A stretch of 64,000 nt of DNA from Colwellia sp. (GTDB lineage Bacteria; Pseudomonadota; Gammaproteobacteria; Enterobacterales; Alteromonadaceae), in the NCBI GenBank assembly GCA_013215385.1, contig JABSOY010000005.1, positions 496,001 to 560,000 of the forward strand, in the 5' to 3' direction. This document shows, in pieces, positions 28,073 through 36,589 of the stretch. Under the pieces are notes generated by a model. The model was not told where the DNA came from and did no database searches. It saw only the letters and a list, made by a program, of their open reading frames with translations. Both the position numbers and the translations under genes were made by a program. The first letter of the stretch is position 1; each line of letters opens with the position of its first letter.

Positions 28073-28106
28073 ATAACTATTTAATAACTAATAGTAATTG
28101 CTGAGG

Positions 28107-29786
28107 TTAGCCTATTTTTTTGTATTTTATTCTATGTGGTTCGGTGGCTGCTGGACCCAATGTTTTCCTCAACCATGCTTCATAGTCAGTAAAGTTACCT
28201 TCATAGAAGTTGATTTTACCTTCATCACGGTAATCTAGAATGTGGGTGGCAATACGGTCAAGGAACCAACGGTCATGCGAAATAACCATGGCACAGCCCG
28301 GAAATTCTAATAACGCTTCTTCAAGAGCACGTAAGGTTTCAATATCTAAATCATTGGTCGGCTCATCGAGTAACAATACATTACCGCCCGTTTGTACTAA
28401 CTTGGCTAAATGAACACGGTTGCGCTCTCCACCTGATAATTGGCCGATGATTTTTTGTTGATCGGTGCCTTTAAAGTTAAAACGGCTCACATAAGCACGA
28501 CTTGGAATTTCATAAGTGCCTATTTGTAAAATTTCATGACCTTGAGATATCTCTTGGTAAACGGTTTTGCTGTTATCCATATCATCACGGAATTGATCAA
28601 CACTGGCGAGTTTTACCGTTTCACCTAAGGTTATTTCACCTGAATCGGGTTTTTCAGCCCCAGTCATCATTTTAAAGAGTGTCGATTTACCGGCGCCATT
28701 TGGGCCAATAATGCCAACAATCGCGCCCTTAGGCACGCTAAAACTTAAATCATCTATTAAAACTCTATCGCCAAACGATTTTGTTAAGTTAACAACATCT
28801 AAAACTTTATCACCAAGGCGAGGTCCCGGTGGGATGTAAAGTTCATTGGTTTCATTACGTTTTTGGTGTTCTTGGCTGTTAAGCTCTTCAAAGCGAGCCA
28901 TACGGGCTTTGCTTTTAGACTGACGCGCTTTCGGATTTGAACGAACCCATTCAAGTTCTTGCTTGATGGTTTTTTGTAGTGCACTTTCGGTTTTGCCTTC
29001 TCGTTCAAGACGAGCATCTTTTTGTTCTAACCATGAAGTGTAGTTGCCTTCATAAGGGATTCCGTGGCCTCTATCAAGCTCTAAGATCCAACCGGCAACA
29101 TTATCTAAGAAGTATCTATCATGGGTAATTGCTACCACAGTACCTGGGTAGTCATGTAAGAAGCGTTCTAACCAAGCAACAGATTCGGCATCCAAATGGT
29201 TAGTAGGTTCATCAAGCAATAACATGTCTGGCTTTTCGAGCAATAAACGACACAGGGCGACACGACGGCGTTCACCACCACTGAGCACTGCAATTTTTTG
29301 ATCCCATTCAGGCAAACGTAAAGCATCGGCTGCACGTTCTAATACATTATCAAGATTATGGCCATCTTGTGCATTAATAATGTCTTCTAACTCACCTTGC
29401 TCTTTTGCTAACGCATCGAAATCAGCGCCTTCTTCAGCATATTCGTTATAGACTTGGTCTAAGCGAGCCATGGCATTTTTAACTGTCGCAACAGCTTCTT
29501 CAACAGCTTCGCGCACTGTTTGATTTTCATCAAGCTTAGGTTCTTGCGGTAAATAACCAATTTTAGTGCCGGCTAAAGCAACCGCATCACCTTCAAATTC
29601 AGTATCAACACCCGCCATAATACGAAGTAAGGTCGATTTACCTGAACCATTTAGACCTAATACGCCGATTTTAGCACCAGGGAAAAATGAAAGAGAAATA
29701 TCTTTTAAAATAGTGCGCTTTGGTGGAACTACTTTAGAAACTCGATTCATCGACATGATGAATTTATCGGGTAGTGGCTGAGCCAT
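28107..29786 (-). CDS. ettA: Energy-dependent translational throttle protein EttA (ABC-F ATPase)
   Basis: EttA binds the ribosomal E site and gates entry into elongation according to the ATP/ADP ratio. The 559-residue length is standard. It has two ABC domains with Walker A GLNGSGKST and GPNGAGKST, signatures LSGGERRRVALCRLL and LSGGERNRVHLAKLV, and Walker B LLLDEPTNHLD and LLLDEPTNDLD. The linker with many Lys and Arg (NPKARQSKSKARMARFEEL) lies between. There is no transmembrane part, as expected for ABC-F. It is a single-gene unit with a terminator. Confidence 0.97.
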   Translation of the reverse strand: MAQPLPDKFIMSMNRVSKVVPPKRTILKDISLSFFPGAKIGVLGLNGSGKSTLLRIMAGVDTEFEGDAVALAGTKIGYLPQEPKLDENQTVREAVEEAVATVKNAMARLDQVYNEYAEEGADFDALAKEQGELEDIINAQDGHNLDNVLERAADALRLPEWDQKIAVLSGGERRRVALCRLLLEKPDMLLLDEPTNHLDAESVAWLERFLHDYPGTVVAITHDRYFLDNVAGWILELDRGHGIPYEGNYTSWLEQKDARLEREGKTESALQKTIKQELEWVRSNPKARQSKSKARMARFEELNSQEHQKRNETNELYIPPGPRLGDKVLDVVNLTKSFGDRVLIDDLSFSVPKGAIVGIIGPNGAGKSTLFKMMTGAEKPDSGEITLGETVKLASVDQFRDDMDNSKTVYQEISQGHEILQIGTYEIPSRAYVSRFNFKGTDQQKIIGQLSGGERNRVHLAKLVQTGGNVLLLDEPTNDLDIETLRALEEALLEFPGCAMVISHDRWFLDRIATHILDYRDEGKINFYEGNFTDYEAWLRKTLGPAATEPHRIKYKKIG

Positions 29787-30363
29787 GTAAAGACCTTTTT
29801 ATTTGAAGGGAAATTAACTTGCCGATATTTTAGGTTAAAGAGGGTAGGCAAGCAAATGTGATTGAGGGAATTTCTGTTAATGTTACAAATAGCTCTACTA
29901 ATTAGGTGTAAAAAAAACGAATTTCAAGGGGCACTTTGTTAAGGTTTTTAGATATCAACCGTCAGGTGCTGAGCTATTGATAGGTCTGGTGCTCTAACTG
30001 ATATCTAAAAATATTAACATGATGGTCATTCCTTTATAGTGAGTTTTTGTAATATTTAGACCGTATGCCTTGAACAAGCGGACATAAACTTGTGAGAGTT
30101 AGATGATTACTTCTCGTGCGAATACAGACGTGTTTTTTCATGAATATCTATACACATTTTAATGAATCTGACTTAGCACTCTTAGTCTGCGTGTGAAATT
30201 GTTAGTGAACTCAGGGGGCTATATTCTAGTGCTATACTCTTTGATGATGTTAAAGTTGATTGGTGCTTATTGAAGTAGGCTTAAATTACTGTAAGTATAC
30301 CTAATATATAAACAAGTATTTTTCACAACTCATATTATTCACCAGCAAATTAGGAATTAAATA
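29787..30363. other. 577-bp gene-free region upstream of the carbonic-anhydrase-like gene
   Basis: No ORF with a credible start is seen. It holds the ettA promoter on the minus strand, the imperfect inverted repeat at 29938-30018, and the promoter of the downstream gene. An AGGA ribosome site lies close to 30364. Confidence 0.6.
29938..30018. repeat. 20-bp imperfect inverted repeat around a 41-bp core
   Basis: GTTAAGGTTTTTAGATATCA at 29938-29957 is the inverse of TGATATCTAAAAATATTAAC at 29999-30018 with two mismatches, 13 central bases being perfect. The core contains the near repeats CAGGTGCTGAG and CTGGTGCTCTA. It could be a tiny mobile element, a transcribed hairpin or a protein-binding site. 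No transposase is near. Confidence 0.6.
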
Positions 30364-31224
30364 ATGAAAAAAAATCTCATCATCGCATTAGTGGCAACGA
30401 CACTATTACCAATACACGCTAGTGCAAAAGAGAATAACCATGGACCGGTAGCAGATAAGGTTATATCTGAACAAAGAGCAATGCTTGCAACAAATACCCA
30501 AGGGCAAGGATTTGGTCCACAATCCCCTCGCGATATTGATGCAGTAGTAGGTAATAACCCAAGATCATTTAATGCTGCCCCGGCAGCTACAGAAATGAAT
30601 CTTTGTAATATACATTTTCATAAAAATGCTGAGCATAAAGGTGGAGAGTTCACTAGGTATGCAGGAAATGGTGACGGACATGGCTACCAGAGTGGTTATG
30701 AATATTCCGGGAAACTGAGTGTTGCCGAGCTTAAATCAGCAGGGCATGATATTTGTCCTAGCAAACATGGGGCTTTGAGTGCAGGTGATACGATTGAAGT
30801 TCACTATGTGCACTCAACTGCTCAAATTGAACCGGGCCCAACATTAGGTTCATGTTTAAGCGACTCGATCAAAAACCCGCAGTTACGTGTAGAAACACAG
30901 GTATATGTTCTGGTTAACAACAGTAATGCACTAGATTTTACTAAATTAACCAAGCATGGAAAAGTAAATGGCTTGCATCAGGCTATGAATATACCAAGCA
31001 ATACTGGAACAGCTGTTCAGTATGCCGGTTCAACCACAGGACCTGGTTACAATGAAAAAGGCTCACCATTTCAGGTGTCATGGAGTGTACGCCCTAATGT
31101 AGCCAAAGTTAATATTGCTAGTGTTGGTGAATGGTGTAAAGGAAATACTTTCAATGAAGACCATGCTCATGGTGTAAGAAACCTAGTGATCAATCCTGAT
31201 CTTATTTCAAAAATTGGTCATTAA
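30364..31224 (+). CDS. Probable secreted delta-class carbonic anhydrase
   Basis: The 286-residue product has a signal peptide (MKKNLIIALVATTLLPIHASA). The conserved core contains NLCNIHFHKNAEHKGGEF (about residue 80) and GYQSGYEYSGKL, and the end has a HAHGVRNLVINPDL block. The HxH plus HK.AEH arrangement and the Cys in front resemble the delta-class carbonic anhydrases first known from diatoms. They would hydrate CO2 in the periplasm or outside the cell using a metal held by histidines. Four or five cysteines suggest disulphides. It is isolated, with long gene-free stretches on both sides, which fits a gene gained by transfer. I recognise the family from the histidine-rich motif only, and activity is not proven. 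Confidence 0.65.
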   Translation: MKKNLIIALVATTLLPIHASAKENNHGPVADKVISEQRAMLATNTQGQGFGPQSPRDIDAVVGNNPRSFNAAPAATEMNLCNIHFHKNAEHKGGEFTRYAGNGDGHGYQSGYEYSGKLSVAELKSAGHDICPSKHGALSAGDTIEVHYVHSTAQIEPGPTLGSCLSDSIKNPQLRVETQVYVLVNNSNALDFTKLTKHGKVNGLHQAMNIPSNTGTAVQYAGSTTGPGYNEKGSPFQVSWSVRPNVAKVNIASVGEWCKGNTFNEDHAHGVRNLVINPDLISKIGH

Positions 31225-31537
31225 ATTTAGCCAACAAGCACTTTATTTGTTTTTAACAAAACAAAACAAATTCAGATGAGCCTGCTTAGCATCGCGTTTT
31301 TACCAAAAATTCGCGCGGCTGGCAGGATTTAGACATTGGGGCAGGAGAATCCACACCAATCAAGAAATGTTTTTTTCATATCAATTCAAAATCCAAACCA
31401 ATACGGTTTTAATGGTCAGTTTTATTTGTACGATTAAATTTGAAATAAGAAAATTTGTCTAATACTTATTTTGATATATTTTCATTTGTAATGATTTCAA
31501 ATGGTTTAATATTCGATACGCCAGAACATATGAAGCA
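31225..31537. other. Gene-free stretch with a short GC-richer segment
   Basis: After the carbonic-anhydrase-like gene there is no credible ORF. About 31285-31370 is more GC-rich than its surroundings (GCGCGGCTGGCAGG, GGGGCAGGAG) and may be a decayed element, but I see no terminal repeats or transposase remnant that would prove it. Confidence 0.35.
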
Positions 31538-31726
31538 TTGATTAACTCCCTCCGTTTAACCCGTTATGAACGCGATAAACTCGTTGAATTAAAAGCATTT
31601 TCTATGAGTAAATTAGACAAAATCAATAAAAACAAAAAGATGGAACAACTGATAAACGCTCTAATCTTTGATAGCATTAAAAATGAAAGCAGTAATGTAA
31701 TTAATGAACTCAGTGGTTGTATTTAA
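31538..31726 (+). CDS. Doubtful small ORF or gene fragment
   Basis: A 62-residue Lys- and Asn-rich product starts at a TTG with no good ribosome site. The open frame extends upstream to about 31475 without any ATG (reading ...RTYEALINSLRLTRYERDKL), so it may be the tail of a degraded gene. The predicted helices and repeated Lys could be a small DNA-binding or antitoxin-like protein, but no family is recognised and it may not be expressed. Confidence 0.25.
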   Translation: MINSLRLTRYERDKLVELKAFSMSKLDKINKNKKMEQLINALIFDSIKNESSNVINELSGCI

Positions 31727-32098
31727 GTAATTGATTAATAAGATAATAGTTAATATAGAAGCTGAAATGATATGATTTAGAGAAGTGGGGCTGCGTAGTT
31801 GGTAGCTTAAATGTAATTTGTTTAATTATACTGTGGTTATATTGGCTGTTAATTTAAGTCTAAAGGTGGTCCTTTAATTGGGGCTAAGGTACTCAACTTA
31901 TTCATTGAGTAGGCATTTTATAGCAATGCTACGATGATCAACTTTGGACACAAAAATTTGATCTGAGTAGCCTCAGTATCTTACTTTGAAAAACATTCTA
32001 TACTGTAAATGATAAAAATATTTTTATTGGTGATAACCATTTAAGCAATATAACTTGTGCTATTAACTTTAACCATTAAATATGGGAGGGACAGATTA
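31727..32098. other. Gene-free stretch before the solute-binding protein gene
   Basis: No ORF of note is seen. A weak hairpin (ACTCAACTTATTCATTGAGT, near 31890-31910) is present. A strong ribosome site, GGGAGGG, lies just before the ATG at 32099. Confidence 0.45.
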
Positions 32099-32809
32099 AT
32101 GAAAAGTTTTCTGCTAATTATATTTTTACTCTGTACTTCTACAGTACAGAGTAGTGAAGATGAGCTTAAAGTTGTAACGGAAAATTGGCCACCATTTATT
32201 ATAAAAGGCAAAGTAATATCAGGAATAGTTACTAAAAATATAAAAGAAATATTGGCATTCACAGATATTAAATACTCTATAAAACTCTATCCTTGGGCAA
32301 GAAGTCTTCATTTAGCTAAAACCAAGCCTAATGTACTTATTTATTCAATTTTACGAACAAAGCAGCGGGAAGCCAAGTTTAATTGGATTTGTCCCATCTA
32401 TAAATCCACGGCAATTCACGTATATAAACTTGCATCGAATGAAATCAATGTAAACTCGCTAGAATCTATAAGAACAGGTGTGGTAGGAGTTATGCGTGGT
32501 GATCATGGCTACAGTTTCTTTGTACAAAAGGGGTTTGAAGAAGGAATTAATTTAGATTTATCTTCCAATGAAGAAATAAACCTTAAAAAATTGATTACCG
32601 GAAGAGTTGATGTCGTTATACAGGCCAAAGAATCACTTAGTTATCGTTTAAAATCAATTGGCGCCAATAATTTAAACCTGGTGTCAGGTTTAGCAATAGG
32701 GGAGGGGGAAAGCGTTGAACATTGCATGGCACTTAGCCTTGGCACTAAGCCTGAAACTATTAATAAAATCAGAACAGGATTCAAGCTGTGGCAAAAAGAG
32801 CAAGAATAA
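32099..32809 (+). CDS. Solitary periplasmic solute-binding protein (SBP_bac_3-like)
   Basis: I choose the ATG at 32099, which has GGGAGGG eight bases before it and opens a signal peptide (MKSFLLIIFLLCTSTVQS); the track start adds 14 residues. The 236-residue product has the family opening VVTENWPPFI, then GIVTKNIKEIL and YPWARSLHLAKTKPNVLIYSI, and a second-lobe KKLITGRVDVVIQ. This is the pattern of short extracellular solute-binding family 3 proteins common in marine gammaproteobacteria. No permease or ATPase is adjacent, so it may not serve an ABC transporter. It could act as a periplasmic sensor module. Its ligand is unknown. Confidence 0.78.
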   Translation: MKSFLLIIFLLCTSTVQSSEDELKVVTENWPPFIIKGKVISGIVTKNIKEILAFTDIKYSIKLYPWARSLHLAKTKPNVLIYSILRTKQREAKFNWICPIYKSTAIHVYKLASNEINVNSLESIRTGVVGVMRGDHGYSFFVQKGFEEGINLDLSSNEEINLKKLITGRVDVVIQAKESLSYRLKSIGANNLNLVSGLAIGEGESVEHCMALSLGTKPETINKIRTGFKLWQKEQE

Positions 32810-32927
32810 TTTTGACCTGCATTTTTGTGTAGTTTAAATTGTATAATATTCTCGATAGATGAAAAAATAGCATAAAACAAATAAACCGGTAAATAATAGC
32901 AAGTTCTTTACCGTTTCTGGTTTAAAA

Positions 32928-34238
32928 TTATGGAGATAATTGCTCGGTAATTTCCTTAAAATTTGGTCTTTTAAACGTGGACGCTTGCAGACAATTCTCT
33001 TTTATTATTAGCAACTTTTTATATTGTTCAGTGCTCGGAGAACAATGACAAAGCGGTAATAAATCATCTAATAAACAGCCAAAAGCTCTTACTTCAATAG
33101 CTTGCATTGCGTTTTGTTGTTCTTTAGATAATAAGCTTAAATCTGAGGCTGCACCAAAATCACCCAGTAACATATTTACTTGCTCATCAATCATCGTATT
33201 ATGTGCATATATATCGCCATGACTTACCTTGTTTTTATGTAAATGACGTAGGGTATCTGCCATGCAACTAGCTATAGCCGTTATTTCAGTGATGTTAAAC
33301 AATGTACCTTCAACAAAAGTATCTCTTGTGCAAGTAACTAACGATGGTGGTAAGCCTAAGTTTGTAAAATGAGAGGGGATCAATTCCATAATCAAAGCGA
33401 GTTGATCTGCCGACATTATTTTAGCGATGACTTTAATTAAGTTTTTATGTTCACCCGCTTGCAAGCAATTATTTAACTCATCAATCGGGTAGCCGTCACT
33501 GGTTACTTCGCCTTTAAACAATTTTACGGCAATGTCATTAGTTGACTGAATTTCTTCAGGTTTATTCAACCATGTTGCTTGGTGAATAACTCCTGATGCG
33601 CCTTCACCTAATTTTTGCTTTAACTGAAAGTCAGCCATAGAAACCTGAAGCATATTGTTAGGCTCTTGTAGCGTTTTACTGGTTAGCTTATTACCAGAAA
33701 AAGCCAACCAAGCCAATTTGGGTAATTGAAATAACCAATCAGGTAGAGAAGTTAATTGGTTGGCTGAAAGACGTATTAACTCTAAGTTTTTACAGTTTTC
33801 CATTGTGTCGGGAATTTTTTTTAACTGATTACCGGCAAAAGCGAATTTTTGTAAGTGGATTAACTCACCCATAGAGTCAGGCAAACTAGCTACTTTATTG
33901 TCAGTAAGTATTAACCAACGTGTTTGAATAGGTAAGGCATTCTCATCAACAGTATGCAATTTATTTGACTTGAAACTGATCATTTCCAGTTTTGGGCAAC
34001 TAGCTAATATTGTTGGTACTTTTTCAAATTCATTGTTAGTAAAAAAGAGCCTTTTTAGCTTTTTTAATACCGCGAACTCTGCTGGTAAATCAGATAATTG
34101 ATTATTCGATAAGTCTAAAACTTCGAGTGTGTTAGCTAACGATAATATCTCTTGGGGAAATTCTGTTAAATTTTCACTTAACGTCAAATGAGTCGTGTTG
34201 GCGTATTTACCTGAATTGAGTAGCGCTAAAGTATGCAA
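32928..34238 (-). CDS. Leucine-rich-repeat protein with C-terminal Ser/Thr kinase-like domain
   Basis: The 436-residue product begins directly with about seven leucine-rich repeats (NTLEVLDLSNNQLSDLP, LRLSANQLTSLPDWLFQLP; residues 15-195). A protein kinase fold follows (about 210-435): glycine loop LGEGASGVIHQ, ATP Lys in IAVKLFKG, catalytic HGDIYAHN in place of HRDxxxxN, and metal-binding GDFGAAS. The key Lys, Asp, Asn and DFG are present, so activity is possible. There is no signal peptide or membrane segment, so it should be cytoplasmic. The start codon is TTG at 34238 with AGG seven bases upstream. It is divergent from a MASE3 sensor kinase. The substrate is unknown. Confidence 0.85.
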   Translation of the reverse strand: MHTLALLNSGKYANTTHLTLSENLTEFPQEILSLANTLEVLDLSNNQLSDLPAEFAVLKKLKRLFFTNNEFEKVPTILASCPKLEMISFKSNKLHTVDENALPIQTRWLILTDNKVASLPDSMGELIHLQKFAFAGNQLKKIPDTMENCKNLELIRLSANQLTSLPDWLFQLPKLAWLAFSGNKLTSKTLQEPNNMLQVSMADFQLKQKLGEGASGVIHQATWLNKPEEIQSTNDIAVKLFKGEVTSDGYPIDELNNCLQAGEHKNLIKVIAKIMSADQLALIMELIPSHFTNLGLPPSLVTCTRDTFVEGTLFNITEITAIASCMADTLRHLHKNKVSHGDIYAHNTMIDEQVNMLLGDFGAASDLSLLSKEQQNAMQAIEVRAFGCLLDDLLPLCHCSPSTEQYKKLLIIKENCLQASTFKRPNFKEITEQLSP

Positions 34239-34391
34239 GGTGAGCCTATGAATATACTAAAAATTATTGCTATGTTACTGGGAAAATCGCTTCGGCTAAA
34301 GAGTATTAACCGTTTGCTAGGGATATTTCTCTACTTAATAGATTTTTAGTCATATTTTTCTATAATTATTCGCAAGTAAGACAATAAAATA

Positions 34392-36365
34392 TTGATAAAA
34401 AGGTTATTTATTTTGCTCATCGACATAAGCAGCTCAAAAATGAGATCAATGGTTTACCCTCTTGTGATTATTTGTGCTCTGCTTTATGTTCGTTATAACA
34501 GCAGTGTGTTACTTTTTCATACCCTTGCTGAACTATTTTCTATTTTTGTCGGGTTGTTAATGCTAGTGGTCGTGTTGAATACCCAACATTTTGTGCGAAA
34601 TGATTTTCTTATTTTTTTAGGTATTGGTTATTTTTCTATTTCAGTGCTAGACGCTTTACATGCTTTCACCATTAAGGGTATGCCTTTTTTCAACATTATT
34701 GATGGTGAAATTACTATCCATCTTTGGATTTATAGTCGAATCTTTGAAGCATTACTTTTGCTGATTGCTCCTATTTATTTAACCAATCGGTTGAATAGCA
34801 AGGTTATGATCATAGTAACTAGTGCTTTGGTAACTTGCATTGCCTTAGCCGCCTTTCATTTAGAGCAACCGATTATGTTTGTTGAAGGCAAACTGTCTAA
34901 CTTTAAAGTTTACACAGAATTTGTGGTGATTTTACTACTTGCTACGGCTATTGGACTTTATTGGAAAAAGCGACTGATGTTTGAACAAAATGTTCTATTC
35001 TTTTTGATCTGTTCATTAGTGCTCACTATATTCGCTGAGCTTTGTTTTACCTTATATGCCAATTTTAGTGGCCTTGCTTTTGTCATTGGGCACCTTTTTA
35101 AGTTTTTATCTTTTTGGATGATCTATCAAGCCATTATTCAAACCACGTTAAATGAGCCTTTAAAATTGCTAACTATAAGCTCAAACAGTTATGACGCTAT
35201 ACCTAATCCAGCTATCCGAGTCGATGAAAAAGGAATTATTGCGCAAGTAAATCGTGCGGCTTTGTTGTTAGTGGACGAATCTGTTGTACAGCTTATGCAT
35301 CAACCTGTTCATCGTTATTTTCATCCAGAATTAGCAGAAGGAAGCCTTTGTCCATTTTGCGTAGCTATTAAAAATGGTGAGAATGTTCTAGATAAAGAAG
35401 TCTATTTTTCAAAATCTAAACAATGGTATTTATTATCAATAACATCTGTTGACCCATTAAATAAAAAAGGTGGGCTTGTTCAGTCGTTGACTAATATCTC
35501 CTATCAAAAATATCAAGAGAAAGAATTATTAGATAATAAAAATTTATTAGAAATGCGAGTAAAAGAACGAACCGAGGAATTAGAATGTTCATTTGAAAAG
35601 TTAGCTAAAGCGCAAACAGAATTAGTAGAGTCAAAAAAAATGGCCTCACTGGGAAGTTTAGTTGCCGGTGTTGCCCATGAAATAAACACTCCCGTGGGTA
35701 TTTGTATAACGGCAGCATCAAACCTGTGTCAGTTATCTAACGATTTAAAAAGTGATTTTGAAAACGAAAAAGTGACTAAAAGTGGTTTTGTAAAATATAT
35801 AGATAACGCTGAACAAAATGCAGATTTAATTGTAACAAACTTGTCTCGAGCCGCAGACCTGATTGGCAGCTTTAAACAAGTAGCCGTTGACCAATCAAGT
35901 GAACTATTACGTACCTTTTATTTGAAAGCTTATCTTAGTGAGGTATTAGCAAGTTTATCGCCTAAATATAAAAGTAGAAATATACGGATAAACTTTTCTA
36001 ACGATCATGATTTTGAAGTACATGTTTCTCCAAGTGCTATTTCTCAAATATTAACTAATTTATTAATGAACTCGTTAATTCATGGTTTTGATGAAAGTGA
36101 TTCGGGAACAATTTCAATTACCGTTACTAAAATAAATGAAACGGTGGTTTTTAGCTATCAAGACTCAGGTAAGGGAATATCAACGGAGCATTTAAAAGAA
36201 ATTTATGAGCCATTCTTTACCACTAAACGAGGACAAGGTGGTAGTGGTTTGGGGTTAAATATTGTTTATAACTTGGTTCATCAGTCGTTAAATGGTTCAA
36301 TAATTTGTACCAGTAAAGAAGAAGATGGAGCATTGTTTACTATTGAGTTTCCTTACCAAAAATAG
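34392..36365 (+). CDS. MASE3-domain membrane sensor histidine kinase with PAS domain
   Basis: The 657-residue protein has about seven membrane segments in residues 20-250 with DALHAFTIKGMPFF and HLWIYSRIFEA, as in the MASE3 integral sensor domain. A PAS domain (about 265-370) contains the short Cys pair CPFC. A coiled coil, a phospho-acceptor GVAHEINTPVGICITAA (His near 435) and a HATPase domain with GGSGLGLNIVYN follow. The TTG at 34392 is the track start; ATGs at 34440 or 34449 are alternatives because no ribosome site decides. No response regulator is adjacent. Its transmitter half is clearly related to that of the kinase at 9-10.7 kb. Confidence 0.85.
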   Translation: MIKRLFILLIDISSSKMRSMVYPLVIICALLYVRYNSSVLLFHTLAELFSIFVGLLMLVVVLNTQHFVRNDFLIFLGIGYFSISVLDALHAFTIKGMPFFNIIDGEITIHLWIYSRIFEALLLLIAPIYLTNRLNSKVMIIVTSALVTCIALAAFHLEQPIMFVEGKLSNFKVYTEFVVILLLATAIGLYWKKRLMFEQNVLFFLICSLVLTIFAELCFTLYANFSGLAFVIGHLFKFLSFWMIYQAIIQTTLNEPLKLLTISSNSYDAIPNPAIRVDEKGIIAQVNRAALLLVDESVVQLMHQPVHRYFHPELAEGSLCPFCVAIKNGENVLDKEVYFSKSKQWYLLSITSVDPLNKKGGLVQSLTNISYQKYQEKELLDNKNLLEMRVKERTEELECSFEKLAKAQTELVESKKMASLGSLVAGVAHEINTPVGICITAASNLCQLSNDLKSDFENEKVTKSGFVKYIDNAEQNADLIVTNLSRAADLIGSFKQVAVDQSSELLRTFYLKAYLSEVLASLSPKYKSRNIRINFSNDHDFEVHVSPSAISQILTNLLMNSLIHGFDESDSGTISITVTKINETVVFSYQDSGKGISTEHLKEIYEPFFTTKRGQGGSGLGLNIVYNLVHQSLNGSIICTSKEEDGALFTIEFPYQK

Positions 36366-36589
36366 CGTGTTTAAAAACTGATTGAGTCTTTATTTACATA
36401 CAATTTTAAATATAGTCATTATTTGATTTTTCATGGTCATAATGAAAATCGACTAGGTTATTCTCTTTATTGGTCGCGACCTAAATTTTACTGCTAGAAC
36501 TATAAGCTCAAAGACTTATAACTTCTCATTGCAAAATTAAAGAAGGCAGTGAATAATTACTTATTCCTTGCCTTTTTTAAGTAATTAAT

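Noticed and set aside
29938-30018. Integron attC site
   Set aside because: The arms start GTTAA and end TTAAC, the reverse of the attC consensus ends, and no integrase or cassette array is near.
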